From Candidatus Aminicenantota bacterium (lineage in GTDB: Bacteria; Acidobacteriota; Aminicenantia; Aminicenantales; Saccharicenantaceae), in assembly GCA_014360015.1 (NCBI GenBank), contig JACIYJ010000001.1, positions 310,001-374,000 on the forward strand: a DNA stretch of 64,000 nucleotides, read 5' to 3'. Position 1 is the first letter of the stretch, and each line of letters starts with the position of its first letter. The notes under the pieces are model-generated. The model saw only the letters and a program-made list of their open reading frames with translations, ran no database searches and was not told where the DNA came from. Shown one piece after another: positions 27,149 through 36,531 of this stretch. The position numbers were made by a program, and so were the translations under genes.

Positions 27149-28849
27149 TTAATCATTGATTTGCCTATTTTCGTAAACGACTCGGCCGCCAAGAATGGTG
27201 TAAGCTACGGGTGCGGTCAAAATCTCTTTTGGCTCAATGGTAAAAAGATCCTTAGCATAAACTGTGATGTCAGCCAGCTTCCCAGGTTCCAGAGTGCCTT
27301 TAAGATTTTCTTCGAAGGAGGCATAGGCAGAACCCCAGGTGAAAAGTTTAATGGCTTCAGCCAGAGTTAATTTCTGCTCCGTAAACCAGCCGTCTTCAGG
27401 AAAATCAAACTCAATATTTTTTCTGGTTACTGCAGAATAGAGTCCCCGTCGCGGGTCAAGTGGTTCAACGGGCCAGTCCGAGCCAAAGGCAATGATGGCG
27501 CCGTTGTCCAGCAGAGTCCTCCAGGCGTAGGCATATTTTGAACGTTCTTTACCAACCCGAATTTCACAAAAGCGCAGGTCAGTGGTGCAGTGAGTTGGCT
27601 GCATCGAGGCGATGACGCCAAGCTTCTGGAATCTCTTAAAATCTTCAGGCTTGATTATCTGGGCATGTTCAATCCGGAATCGCAGGTCTTTTTTGCCGTA
27701 TTTCTGCTGGGCTCGTTCTACTGCATTCAACACCCAGTTAACTCCTTTATCGCCGATAGCGTGAACGCCAACCTGAAAACCATTGGCATAAGCTTTTTCT
27801 ATCAACTGATAAAAAATTTCTTCTGGATACTGAGGCAATCCGGATTTGCTCGGATCATCTGAAAAGGGCTCAAACATCAGAGCGGTACCGGAGCCGAGCG
27901 TTCCGTCAATGAAGGCTTTAAGGAAGCCGATCTTCAGAAATTCATCTCCCTGTCCCTGGCGAAGGCCTTGCCTAAGGCATTCATCCATTTCTTCTATCGG
28001 CAACCAGGCATACACCCTGAGAGTGAGCTTACCTTCAGCTCTAAGTTTTTTATAAATTTCCAGTTCCCTCAGGTTGGTGGAAGCATGAACTCCGGTCAGA
28101 CCAAGCTTTCGAGCATGATCCATAGCCCTCAAGATGTCTTCTTCGGGTGTGGATTGGATGGTTGGTTTGACTTTTATCAGGTCCATGGCGGCTTCTTTAA
28201 GAATCCCGGTTGGTTCTCCGGTCTTCGGGTCACGGACAATTTCACCCCCGAACGGGTCTTTTGTTTTTTTGTCGATTCCAGAAATTTTCAGAGCCAAGCT
28301 GTTCAGCCAGGCTGAATGGCCATCAACTCTACGGATGACTACAGGATTGTTGGGCGAGACTTTGTCCAGGTCTTCTTTTGTTGGCCATTTCTGACCCGGA
28401 AAAAGAGTATGATCATATTCACGGCCAAAAATTGGAGTGCCGGGCGGAAGCTCTTTGATTTTTTCAGCCACCATCTGCTGAACTTTTTCCACTGAATTAA
28501 CGCCCCGAAAACTCAGGGTGATGAGCGACTGGCCTCCAGAAGAGAAGTGGGTGTGGGCATCGATCAGACCGGGGATGGCCACTCCCTCTTTGAGCTCAAT
28601 CAGACGCGTTTGCGGACCTATGTATTTCTTGATTTCATTTCTCTTACCCGTTGCCAGAATTTTCCCCTCAGCGGCAGCTAAAGCTTCAACAAAAGGCTGA
28701 TGGTCAACTCCGGTGAAAATTTTCCCGACAATAACCAGGTCTGCCTTCTGGACCGGTGCTTTCTGGCAGCTAAGCAGCAATGAGCCTAAAAGAAGTGCTG
28801 TACTCAAAAAAACAAGAAGGAACAGCCTGAATAAAGTTTTGTTTTTCAT
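27149..28849 (-). CDS. exported amidohydrolase lipoprotein, YtcJ-like
   Basis: This 566-residue protein has a lipoprotein signal (LVFLSTALLLGSLLLSC) and the amidohydrolase metal sites GLIDAHTHFSSGG, VHAIGDKGVNW, RIEHAQI and FGSDWPVEPLDPRRG. The order and the C-terminal composite beta-sandwich (GKLADITVYAKDLF) match the YtcJ/Amidohydro_3 family. The substrate of this envelope form is unknown; relatives act on N-acyl or cyclic amides. It lies alone on the minus strand. Confidence 0.93.
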   Translation of the reverse strand: MKNKTLFRLFLLVFLSTALLLGSLLLSCQKAPVQKADLVIVGKIFTGVDHQPFVEALAAAEGKILATGKRNEIKKYIGPQTRLIELKEGVAIPGLIDAHTHFSSGGQSLITLSFRGVNSVEKVQQMVAEKIKELPPGTPIFGREYDHTLFPGQKWPTKEDLDKVSPNNPVVIRRVDGHSAWLNSLALKISGIDKKTKDPFGGEIVRDPKTGEPTGILKEAAMDLIKVKPTIQSTPEEDILRAMDHARKLGLTGVHASTNLRELEIYKKLRAEGKLTLRVYAWLPIEEMDECLRQGLRQGQGDEFLKIGFLKAFIDGTLGSGTALMFEPFSDDPSKSGLPQYPEEIFYQLIEKAYANGFQVGVHAIGDKGVNWVLNAVERAQQKYGKKDLRFRIEHAQIIKPEDFKRFQKLGVIASMQPTHCTTDLRFCEIRVGKERSKYAYAWRTLLDNGAIIAFGSDWPVEPLDPRRGLYSAVTRKNIEFDFPEDGWFTEQKLTLAEAIKLFTWGSAYASFEENLKGTLEPGKLADITVYAKDLFTIEPKEILTAPVAYTILGGRVVYENRQIND

Positions 28850-29066
28850 CTCTTATCTCCGTCCTTATTTAATTATTAGATTATGATAGCAAAATCATTC
28901 TCCAGAATGAAAACAAATTTTTGTAACAAAATCTAAAAGCCCACGAGAGAAGAGGTATAAATTAGACCGATAATGATAGTTTTAGTTTTTCTCTTGATTT
29001 TAGAAGGCGGGTGGAGAAAAATAGTATAAGATCAAGGCAAGAAAATTAAGAAAATTAGGTTAAAGG

Positions 29067-30227
29067 ATGGCCCAGATGAAAGAAAGCAAACTTCTCTTAA
29101 TACCAGGACCGAGCCCGGTAGTGGACCGGGTTCTGGAAGCTCTGGCTCAGCCCACGGTTTCTCACATCAGTCCCGAGATGGAAAAAGAGCTAAGCGGAGC
29201 TTTAGAGAATCTGAAAAAGATAGTTTTTACCTCAAGCGGCCAGCCGTTTATCATCGCCGGAGCCGGTACCTTAGCCATGGAGATAGCCCTGCTCAATATT
29301 ACAGCCGAGTCCGACCGGGTTTTGGTTGTCTCCCAAGGATATTTTGGCAACCGGATGGCTGAAATCTGTGAAGCTTTCGAAATCAAGCATGGTGTCCTCC
29401 AGAGTCAGTGGGGGAAAGTGGTTACTCCTGATGAGCTAAAAGCCGAGCTCAAGAAGCATAAATACGAGGTAATTGTCTGCACTCATGTCGACACCGCTAC
29501 CGGTGCCTGCGCTCCAGTTAGAGAGTATGCTGAAGTGATTCATCAGCAGGCACCAGAGGCTCTGTTTGTGGTGGATGGTGTCTGCGCCACTGGTGGTATT
29601 GAAGAAAGACTGGATGATTGGGGGATAGACGTCATTCTAACTGCAGCTCAAAAATGTTTCGGGGCGCCCCCGGGTTTGGCCATTGACATCTTCTCGAAAA
29701 GAGCTATGGAGAAAAGAAAGAAGTTAGCCCGGGTCAAAGCTTATTATGCTGATATTCTCCGCTGGCTCCCGGTTATGGAAAATCCCAACCGCTATTTCTC
29801 AACGCCGAGCGTCAATGAGATTCGAGCCTTCTATGAAGCCACTCGCCTTGTCTTGGAAGAAGGGCTGGAAAAACGCTTCGAAAGACATGAGCGTTTTGCT
29901 TCAGCTATCCGCAGTGGACTAAGGTCGCTGGGCTTTTCCACCTACACTGATGAAACCTGCTTGGCGGCTACCCTCTCGGTCATTCGATACCCTGAAGGTC
30001 TTGATGACCAGACTTTCAGGAAAAAGCTGTCTGACAACGGCGTGGTGGTGGCTGGCGGACTGGGGCCAACTACCGGTCAGGTCTTCCGATTTGGGCATAT
30101 GGGCAACCTCACTCGAGAGCAAATTATTTTTGCCTTTGATGCCATTGAAAAAACCCTGATCAGCCTGGGCTATGAATTTTCCTTAGGCGATGGAGTAGAA
30201 ACTGTTAGGTCGCTTTTAATAAGATGA
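29067..30227 (+). CDS. class V aminotransferase, alanine-glyoxylate/serine-pyruvate type
   Basis: This 386-residue PLP fold-type I enzyme starts LLLIPGPSPVVDRVLEALAQ, typical of the alanine-glyoxylate and serine-pyruvate aminotransferase group. The PLP lysine is Lys196 in LTAAQKCFGAPPGLA, after VVDGVCATGG. The C-terminal region has GGLGPTTGQVFRFGHMG. It transfers an amino group to glyoxylate or hydroxypyruvate. Together with the oxidase at the left edge and the HOGA-like aldolase it could handle glyoxylate, though these genes are not in one operon. It is followed 76 bases later by the DUF362 gene. Confidence 0.92.
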   Translation: MAQMKESKLLLIPGPSPVVDRVLEALAQPTVSHISPEMEKELSGALENLKKIVFTSSGQPFIIAGAGTLAMEIALLNITAESDRVLVVSQGYFGNRMAEICEAFEIKHGVLQSQWGKVVTPDELKAELKKHKYEVIVCTHVDTATGACAPVREYAEVIHQQAPEALFVVDGVCATGGIEERLDDWGIDVILTAAQKCFGAPPGLAIDIFSKRAMEKRKKLARVKAYYADILRWLPVMENPNRYFSTPSVNEIRAFYEATRLVLEEGLEKRFERHERFASAIRSGLRSLGFSTYTDETCLAATLSVIRYPEGLDDQTFRKKLSDNGVVVAGGLGPTTGQVFRFGHMGNLTREQIIFAFDAIEKTLISLGYEFSLGDGVETVRSLLIR

Positions 30228-30303
30228 GTTTATCCGGAACAATAATCTGATAAAATAAATTTTTGAATTTTAAGTCTGATTTTCAAGCAAGCGAGGTTAA
30301 AGG

Positions 30304-31380
30304 ATGAAGAGTAAAGTATTTTTTATCAAAGCCAGAAGAGATGAAGCTCCCCAGCTAATTTCCAGAAAAGCCCGGGCTATTTATTTAGCCCTTGGTCTAA
30401 ATGAAAAAATTGAGCCCGAAGATTTTGTGGCTTTAAAGATTCATTTTGGAGAAAAAGGAAATACCGGGCATATCAAGCCTCAGTGGATTACAGGAATTAT
30501 TGACGAGGTGCTCAAAAAAAGTCAGAGAGCTTTTCTTTCAGACAGCAACACTCTTTATATAGGCAATCGCTCCAACTCGGTTGAGCATATCCGCTTAGCC
30601 TGGAGCCATGGTTTCACGCCTGATGTGGTTAAGGTGCCTATCATCATTGCTGATGGCCTGGTAGGCCGGGAAAAAGTTGAAGTCAAAATGGAAGGGAGCA
30701 GAATAAAATCATCACGAATTGCCAGTGCCTTTCTTAATTCCGACGCTATGGTCTGCCTGACTCACGTGACCGGCCATGTTCAGAGCGGGGTAGGGGCGGC
30801 CATCAAAAACCTGGGCATGGGCTGTGCTTCCAGAGCTGGCAAGCTGGATCAGCATTCAGTCGTCCATCCCCGGGTTAATGCCAAACAATGCCGGAATTGC
30901 AGCATCTGTCTGGATTACTGTCCGACTGGAGCTATCGTTCAAGCTCAGGGTCATGTTATGATTGACGATGAAAAATGCATTGGCTGCGGCGAATGCTTAG
31001 TGGTCTGCAAATTCGGGGCCATCAAAATGAAGTGGGATGAAGACTCTCGGCGGCTTCAGGAAAAGATGGCTGAATATGCGCTGTCGGTGAAGAGTCATTT
31101 CAAAGATAAAATTTGTTTTCTGAATTTTATCCTTCAGGTGACCAAAGATTGCGATTGTCTGGCCAAAAATCAGCCGGCGATCGTTGAAGATGTTGGTATA
31201 GTTGGGTCGCTCGACCCGGTAGCTGTAGACCGGGCTTCGGTTGACCTGGTCAATAAGACTGCAGGTAAAGATCCCTTCAGGGAGGGCTACGACATAGACT
31301 GGTCGGTTCAACTGGATTACGGTGAAAAAATCGGATTAGGTACTCAAAAGTATGAACTGGTAGAGCTTAAAGAGTTTTAA
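30304..31380 (+). CDS. DUF362 protein with two [4Fe-4S] ferredoxin motifs
   Basis: This 358-residue protein has an N-terminal DUF362 domain (VALKIHFGEKGNTGHIKP to LTHVTGHVQSGVGAAIKNLG). A dicluster ferredoxin insert follows at about residues 195-245, with CRNCSICLDYCP and CIGCGECLVVC, both complete CxxCxxCxxxCP/K sets. The C-terminal DUF362 part resumes after it. The family is common in anaerobes and is of unknown redox function. The start follows AAAGG. Likely cytoplasmic, with no signal peptide. Confidence 0.93.
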   Translation: MKSKVFFIKARRDEAPQLISRKARAIYLALGLNEKIEPEDFVALKIHFGEKGNTGHIKPQWITGIIDEVLKKSQRAFLSDSNTLYIGNRSNSVEHIRLAWSHGFTPDVVKVPIIIADGLVGREKVEVKMEGSRIKSSRIASAFLNSDAMVCLTHVTGHVQSGVGAAIKNLGMGCASRAGKLDQHSVVHPRVNAKQCRNCSICLDYCPTGAIVQAQGHVMIDDEKCIGCGECLVVCKFGAIKMKWDEDSRRLQEKMAEYALSVKSHFKDKICFLNFILQVTKDCDCLAKNQPAIVEDVGIVGSLDPVAVDRASVDLVNKTAGKDPFREGYDIDWSVQLDYGEKIGLGTQKYELVELKEF

Positions 31381-31381
31381 A

Positions 31382-32662
31382 TTAGCGGAGTTTTATTATT
31401 CTGCGGTCAAATAGAAAGATGGCTGCGGCATAAATCAGAGAAATGCTGGCCGCAGCGAAAACCGGAATTTTTTCGCCGAGCAGATGAGCTGCACCTCCAA
31501 TCCAGAGGGCAGCAAAGGGCATAAAGCCAAAAAACACGAAACTATAAATACTCATCACCCGACCCCGAATCGCTTCTGGAGTATGAATCTGAACCAGGGC
31601 ATTGCATAGATTAAAAATCATTATTATGGCTATGCCTGAGAAAAACAGCAGCAGGAGTGAAAGGGGTAGAAACCTGGAAAGAGCAAACAGGATGATAGAT
31701 ACCGGGAACAGAAAGGTGCCGATAGTCAGAAGCTTGCCGCGGGAGAGGTGCTGACTGAATGAGGCAATGAACAAAGCCCCGACCAGAGCTCCCAGCCCTG
31801 AGGCGGTCTGAAGAAAGCCATTGGTGCGAGCGTCACCATGAAGAATTTGAACTGCCCAGGCAGGAAGCAGGGTGATGAAAGCCCGGCCAAAAAGAGTGGT
31901 GATGGCTACAGTCAAAACCAAAATCCGAATAGTCGGATGGTTCAGCACATAACTGATGCCCTCTTTTAAATCTTGAACCAGGGAATTATCAGTTTCTCGT
32001 GGTTTGAAAGGTTTTAGCTTCATAAGGGCTAAAGCCACAATTACGGCGATAAAACTTATCCCGTTTATGGTGAAACACCAGGCTGGTCCCATCGCTGCAT
32101 AGATAATTCCTCCAGCAGCAGGACCAAGGGCCTGAGCAGTGTTAAACATAGCTGAGTTGAGAGCAATGGCGTTGGTCAGAGCATCGGGTTCAATCATTTC
32201 CATGACAAAGGCCTGCCGCGCTGGAGCATCGAAAGCGTTAACTATGCCACCGGCAAAAGCCAGGATGATGATGTGCCAGGGTTTAACCAAATGGAGAAAG
32301 ACAAGAGCGGCCAGAATAAAGGCCAGAATCATCAAAGTTGATTGGGTAATGATGAGAATGCGGCGACGGGGGATACGATCAGCTACCACACCGCCATAGA
32401 GCATGAACAGCCAGGTGGGCAATCCGGCCGCAAAACCGACATAGCCTAAATAGGCTGGCGATTGCGTGATTTCATAGACTAAGAAAGCTTGAGCCGTCAT
32501 CTGCATCCAGGAACCAAAAACGGAAATTAGCTGACCCCAGAACCAGAGGCGATAATTTGGATATTTCAGGGCATAAAAAGTCTGCTTCCAGGAGAACTTC
32601 CTGGATAAAGATAGAAGTCTGGCCAAAAACTGAGTTGATGTTCCGTTGTATTCCTGGTCCAT
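31382..32662 (-). CDS. MFS transporter, EntS-like
   Basis: This 426-residue protein has about 11-12 membrane helices and the MFS motif GGVVADRIPRRRILI in the loop after helix 2. The beginning FWGQLISVFGSWMQMTAQAF is typical of the MFS_3/EntS-type exporters, which move siderophores, drugs or lipids. It converges on the DUF362 gene with one base between stops. Substrate is unknown. Confidence 0.92.
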   Translation of the reverse strand: MDQEYNGTSTQFLARLLSLSRKFSWKQTFYALKYPNYRLWFWGQLISVFGSWMQMTAQAFLVYEITQSPAYLGYVGFAAGLPTWLFMLYGGVVADRIPRRRILIITQSTLMILAFILAALVFLHLVKPWHIIILAFAGGIVNAFDAPARQAFVMEMIEPDALTNAIALNSAMFNTAQALGPAAGGIIYAAMGPAWCFTINGISFIAVIVALALMKLKPFKPRETDNSLVQDLKEGISYVLNHPTIRILVLTVAITTLFGRAFITLLPAWAVQILHGDARTNGFLQTASGLGALVGALFIASFSQHLSRGKLLTIGTFLFPVSIILFALSRFLPLSLLLLFFSGIAIIMIFNLCNALVQIHTPEAIRGRVMSIYSFVFFGFMPFAALWIGGAAHLLGEKIPVFAAASISLIYAAAIFLFDRRIIKLR

Positions 32663-32915
32663 ATCTATTTTTATCTTTGAGAATTTTCAATAACAATTCT
32701 ATTTAAAAAGATTTCAATCCGGGGAGAAAAGCCGTCTTAAGCTTCATGGATGTGTTTTTCTGCGATTATTTCGAGTTTCTGGGTGAATTCAACTCCATCT
32801 GGAAAACTTTAATTCAGGAACCAACTTAAAAATTGAAGGAAATTATACGGCAAAAGAGATTGTAAATCAATGAAAATAGGATGAAGCCAAAAAGGATTAC
32901 CTCAGGTTGGGGTAA

Positions 32916-33464
32916 TTAACCTGGACCAGCTGAACCGGCCAGATGGGACAAGGCAGTTTCATATATCATTAAATCAGAGTCGCTGAAGAGCACAAACCTT
33001 ATTTTTTTAACCTGTTTCAACTCAGGAATAACCGACAGGACAGTTTTGATGGCAATTTCTGCGGCTTCCTGAACAGGGTAACGGAAAAAACCGGTGGAAA
33101 TAGAGGGAAAGGCAATTGAATCTATACCATGTTTTTCAGCCAACATCAGGGCCTGGCGATAACAGCTAGCCAGAAGTTCAGCTTCCGGCTTATCGACTCC
33201 ATAAACCGGTCCCAGGCAGTGAATAACATATTTGTTGGGAAGGTTATGGCCTCCGGTAATCACTGCCTGCCCGGGTTCAATAGGTGCTAATGGCCGGCAT
33301 TCTTCTTCCAGGCCGGGACCTGCGGCCCGGTGAATCGCTCCAGCCACTCCACCACCCGGCCTCAGCTGAGCATTGGCAGCATTGACGATGGCGGTCATAT
33401 CTGGCTGGTCAACAATATTACCCTTCACGCACTCAATTATTATTCCAGAGATTTCCTTTTGCAT
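32916..33464 (-). CDS. macrodomain protein, O-acetyl-ADP-ribose deacetylase type
   Basis: This 182-residue protein has the ADP-ribose site IVNAANAQLRPGGGVAGAIH (catalytic Asn and Asp/Gly loop), HCLGPVYG and ISTGFFRYPVQEAA. It matches YmdB/MacroD-type macrodomains, which remove ADP-ribose or acetyl groups. The start is preceded by AGGAGG. No ADP-ribosyltransferase or toxin gene is adjacent. Confidence 0.93.
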   Translation of the reverse strand: MQKEISGIIIECVKGNIVDQPDMTAIVNAANAQLRPGGGVAGAIHRAAGPGLEEECRPLAPIEPGQAVITGGHNLPNKYVIHCLGPVYGVDKPEAELLASCYRQALMLAEKHGIDSIAFPSISTGFFRYPVQEAAEIAIKTVLSVIPELKQVKKIRFVLFSDSDLMIYETALSHLAGSAGPG

Positions 33465-33751
33465 GGTGTTTGCCTCCTGAAATGTCCAACAAGTTGCCCT
33501 CCTTATGAGTTACACTTTGAATATACTTAATTTTAAGAAAAAGACAACAGGAAATTATTCAGTAAATTATTATGGTTTATTATGGCCGCATTTTCTCAGA
33601 ATAATTAGATTGTAAGGCAACTTTACATATTTTTCTTGTCTTCGCGGCCTAATGGAAACCAGGCTTATTTTATTCAGTGGTCAGTCTCTTGCTTACAAAA
33701 ATCAATATTCTTAGTTTTTTAGGAGAAATAATTGCGGGATAAAAAGAAAAA

Positions 33752-33826
33752 TCGGGGAGGTGGGATTTGAACCCACGACCCCAGCGTCCCGAACGCTGTG
33801 CGCTGGCCAGGCTGCGCTACTCCCCG
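33752..33826 (-). tRNA. tRNA-Pro, anticodon CGG
   Basis: The cloverleaf on the minus strand has acceptor CGGGGAG/CTCCCCG, anticodon stem CAGCG/CGCTG around loop TTCGGGA (anticodon CGG), and T-loop GGTTCAAATCC. CCA is not encoded; a T-rich run follows and may end transcription. The 290 bases between it and the macrodomain gene hold nothing else recognisable. Confidence 0.95.
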
Positions 33827-33973
33827 CAGCTTAGCAATTATAATTTAATTCTCTGATGATGTCCAGAAAAGGCCGAAGCTTTTGAACGCCAACTATCGAT
33901 TTCCAATGGAAATGTCAAATAATTGATTTACTGGAATGAATCAAAAGGCTACAATATAGTCAGCGAGGTAAAT

Positions 33974-35728
33974 ATGAAAATTATGAAGAAAAAAGGGTTA
34001 TGGGGAATTTCTTTCCTAATTTTGCTGGCATTTTTTTCCTGGGCAGAGCCCGGCTGCTCTCAGGCTCGAGCTACAGGGGCCAGGGTTGTAGTAAAAGAAA
34101 TTTCCTTAGGGAAAATTCATCCAGGAATAGTCAGGGAAAGTCTGCAGATCAGTCTGAAGGCTAACCGGGTGGCCTATGCGGCCAAAAGCGGAGAAAAGTA
34201 TTTAATGATTATAGATGGAGTTGCTGGCAAGGAATATGATGGCCTTCATATGCCAAAGTCCATTTTCAGTTCGGATGAAAAAACCGCAATTTATGGGGCC
34301 TGGCGAGACAAAAAAATTTTCATTGTAGTTAACGGCCAGGAAGGCAAGCCATACGCAAGGATAAGTCTGATAACTTATAGCCCTGATGGTAAAAAAATTG
34401 CTTATTGGGCAGCTACAGGCGGAAAAGAAGATAATTTAAAAGGGATGGTGGTCATTGATGGAAAAGAAGGCCCTACTTTTGACTGGATTGGTGAAAGTAC
34501 TCCTGGACCAATTGGGCACAGCGTAAAAAAATATGTGCCAGTTTTCAGTCCGAACAGCAGTCGCTTGGCTTATGTGGCTCTGAGCGGTAATCAGGAGCTG
34601 GTAGTAGTTGATGGCAAAGAATGGGCCAGATACGATGAGATTGCTTCTTTTCCGATTTTCAGTCCGGATAGCAAGAAAGTTGCATACCTTGCCCGAAAAG
34701 GCGGCCAATGGTTGGTGGTGGTTGATGGGATTGAAGGCAAGAAATACGAGCGGATTGAGAATTTGATGTTCAGTCCCGATGGTCAGAAAATAGCTTATAT
34801 TGCCTTCCACAACGATAATCAGTTAGTGGTGGTGAATGGAAATGAAGGACCTGAATATCAGATGGTCGACAGGGTGACGTTCAGCCCGGATGGCAAACAT
34901 CTGGCCTACGTTGCTGATATCGGTCAGAAACAAGTGCTGGTGGTGGATGGCAAGGAGAGCAAACAATATGATATGATCAACCATTTCGTTTTCTGTCCGG
35001 ATTCGAAACATTTAGCTTTTTCAGCCCTGGCTGAGCAGAAAGAAGTCGTGGTAGTGGATGGTGCAGAGAAAAGCAAGCATCGGTTTGTAGTCAGTCTGAA
35101 TTTCAGCCCCGACAGCCAGAAAATTGTTTATACCGGTCGGGATGATATGGACAAAGTTGATCTGTTTATCAATGGAGAAAAAGCCAAAAACTATGATGAA
35201 ATAAGCAGCTGGGTTTTTAGTCCAGACGGAAAAAGAATGGTTTACTGGGCGAGGCGAAACGGAAAGAATTTTATCGTGATTAATGGGAAAGAAGATCAGG
35301 CTTATGACCTGCCTGATTATCTCTATCAAGCTAAGTACGAACCGGTCTTCAGCTCTGATGGACAGCACCTGGCCTATGTGGCGGTAAAAGAAGGAAAAAA
35401 TGTGGTGGTAGTGGATGGTGTTGAAAGCAAAGAATATGATGAAATTCTAAGCCCGGTAGTTTTTGATAGTGCCAGCAAGTTTCACTACTTGGCCATCAAT
35501 CAGAATGAAATCTTCAAAGTAGAAGGAACGATTGTTCAGAATAGCAGTGAAGCACATTCTGCCGAAAGAGTTCTGAGGAATTGCCAGGTTATCGATGGGG
35601 CAGATATTTTTTCCCTCTGGCTTCGCTTTCCACTCCAAAAAGGCTGTCCGACTGTAGAAGGCTGGAATCAACGCTCTCAACAGGACTGGTGGCAGCTGGT
35701 GGCTCGGCGGTATCTACCCTGGGGATAA
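33974..35728 (+). CDS. exported repetitive beta-propeller (WD40/PD40-like) protein
   Basis: The start at 33974 has GCGAGG in front; a longer frame from 33923 lacks one. Residues after MKKKGLWG form a signal peptide, possibly lipoprotein type. The rest is about 11-12 copies of a 40-50-residue unit with FSPDGKxxAYxA followed by VVVDGKExxxYD, the pattern of PD40/TolB-like blades. Copies are visible at FSSDEKTA, YSPDGKKIAYW, FSPNSSRLAYV, FSPDSKKVAYL, FSPDGQKIAYI, FSPDGKHLAYV, FCPDSKHLAFS, FSPDSQKIVYT, FSPDGKRMVYW, FSSDGQHLAYV and a degenerate last one. That would make two six-bladed propellers. The last 45 or so residues (from 35590) are Trp/Arg-rich, unlike the repeats, and lie opposite the PDZ gene, so the natural stop may have been lost. 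Function unknown. Confidence 0.85.
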   Translation: MKIMKKKGLWGISFLILLAFFSWAEPGCSQARATGARVVVKEISLGKIHPGIVRESLQISLKANRVAYAAKSGEKYLMIIDGVAGKEYDGLHMPKSIFSSDEKTAIYGAWRDKKIFIVVNGQEGKPYARISLITYSPDGKKIAYWAATGGKEDNLKGMVVIDGKEGPTFDWIGESTPGPIGHSVKKYVPVFSPNSSRLAYVALSGNQELVVVDGKEWARYDEIASFPIFSPDSKKVAYLARKGGQWLVVVDGIEGKKYERIENLMFSPDGQKIAYIAFHNDNQLVVVNGNEGPEYQMVDRVTFSPDGKHLAYVADIGQKQVLVVDGKESKQYDMINHFVFCPDSKHLAFSALAEQKEVVVVDGAEKSKHRFVVSLNFSPDSQKIVYTGRDDMDKVDLFINGEKAKNYDEISSWVFSPDGKRMVYWARRNGKNFIVINGKEDQAYDLPDYLYQAKYEPVFSSDGQHLAYVAVKEGKNVVVVDGVESKEYDEILSPVVFDSASKFHYLAINQNEIFKVEGTIVQNSSEAHSAERVLRNCQVIDGADIFSLWLRFPLQKGCPTVEGWNQRSQQDWWQLVARRYLPWG

Positions 35729-36068
35729 AAAACATTTTAGGCGGAGTGATAGCTTCAAGGCGAAGCCGTCCTGTGGGAAAGGCTGTTGATTTCAGACGCT
35801 GTATCTGTCGTTCAATTTCAAGCTCAATTTTATCGTAAGGAGGATGGAAGGTAATGAGCTCAGCAGCCTGGTTGGCGGAGGAGACAGGCCGTCCGTCAAT
35901 AGCTATAACCACATCTGACGGCCTCAGGCCAGCTTGAGCTGCGGGAGAGTTGGCACTTATCTGATCGATAATAAGCTTTGGACATGGAGCTTCCTGAAAA
36001 TGGACACCGAGGAAGCTGCGGTATGGCGGATAATCAGCTGCCTGAATCTGGCTGATAAATAGAGCCAT
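35589..36068 (-). CDS. exported PDZ-domain protein, overlapping convergent gene
   Basis: This 159-residue frame encodes a PDZ domain at about residues 18-95: FLGVHFQE, QISANSPAAQAGLRPSDVVIAIDGRPV, ELITFHPPYDKIELEI. The tail is Pro/Ser-rich. The ATG at 36068 gives a truncated export signal. The frame remains open upstream and codes for EKSAFFLITPLLTL just before it, completing a good signal peptide, but no ATG, GTG or TTG starts it. The real start may be a rare ATT near 36126, or the start was mutated. It overlaps the propeller gene tail to tail by 140 bases. No protease domain is attached. Confidence 0.65.
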   Translation of the reverse strand: MALFISQIQAADYPPYRSFLGVHFQEAPCPKLIIDQISANSPAAQAGLRPSDVVIAIDGRPVSSANQAAELITFHPPYDKIELEIERQIQRLKSTAFPTGRLRLEAITPPKMFFIPRVDTAEPPAATSPVESVDSSLLQSDSLFGVESEARGKKYLPHR

Positions 36069-36531
36069 TAATGTGAGTAGCGGGGTTATAAGAAAGAAGG
36101 CGGATTTTTCGATTTCAATATTTCTTCGGTTTTTTAGTTCTGTTGCCTTCCGCCCTCATCTTTTCTTTTCTGATAGATTTCATCAGGCAATAATTTAAGT
36201 CAGAATTTATTATAACTAAGCTTCTTACAAAATTAAAAAGAACCTTAGTTTCATTAATTCTTTTGGCTCTTCGGTCAAAAGGCGAAAAAAATGTGCAGAG
36301 GTAACAGGAACTCTTTGATGGTTAAAAGTTGATGATTATCGGAAATGAGAGTTTAGGACAGGAGTTGACCTGCTGCCTAAGTAGCGCCTTACACACCTTC
36401 GGCTTAGTGATGGTTTAAGTTAGAGGCTTTGAACTGAGGGCAAAAGTTACCTTGTTGGTTTTGGCTGTAGATTTTTGCTTATTTTGAGATTTTTAAGTTA
36501 AAATTGGCTAAAAAAATTTATAGAGGCGAGG
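36069..36531. other. intergenic stretch between PDZ and YfcC genes
   Basis: The first 60 bases continue the PDZ signal-peptide frame. The rest is AT-rich, with no gene, RNA or clear promoter that I can support. A ribosome-binding site-like GAGGCGAGG precedes the YfcC start. Confidence 0.4.
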
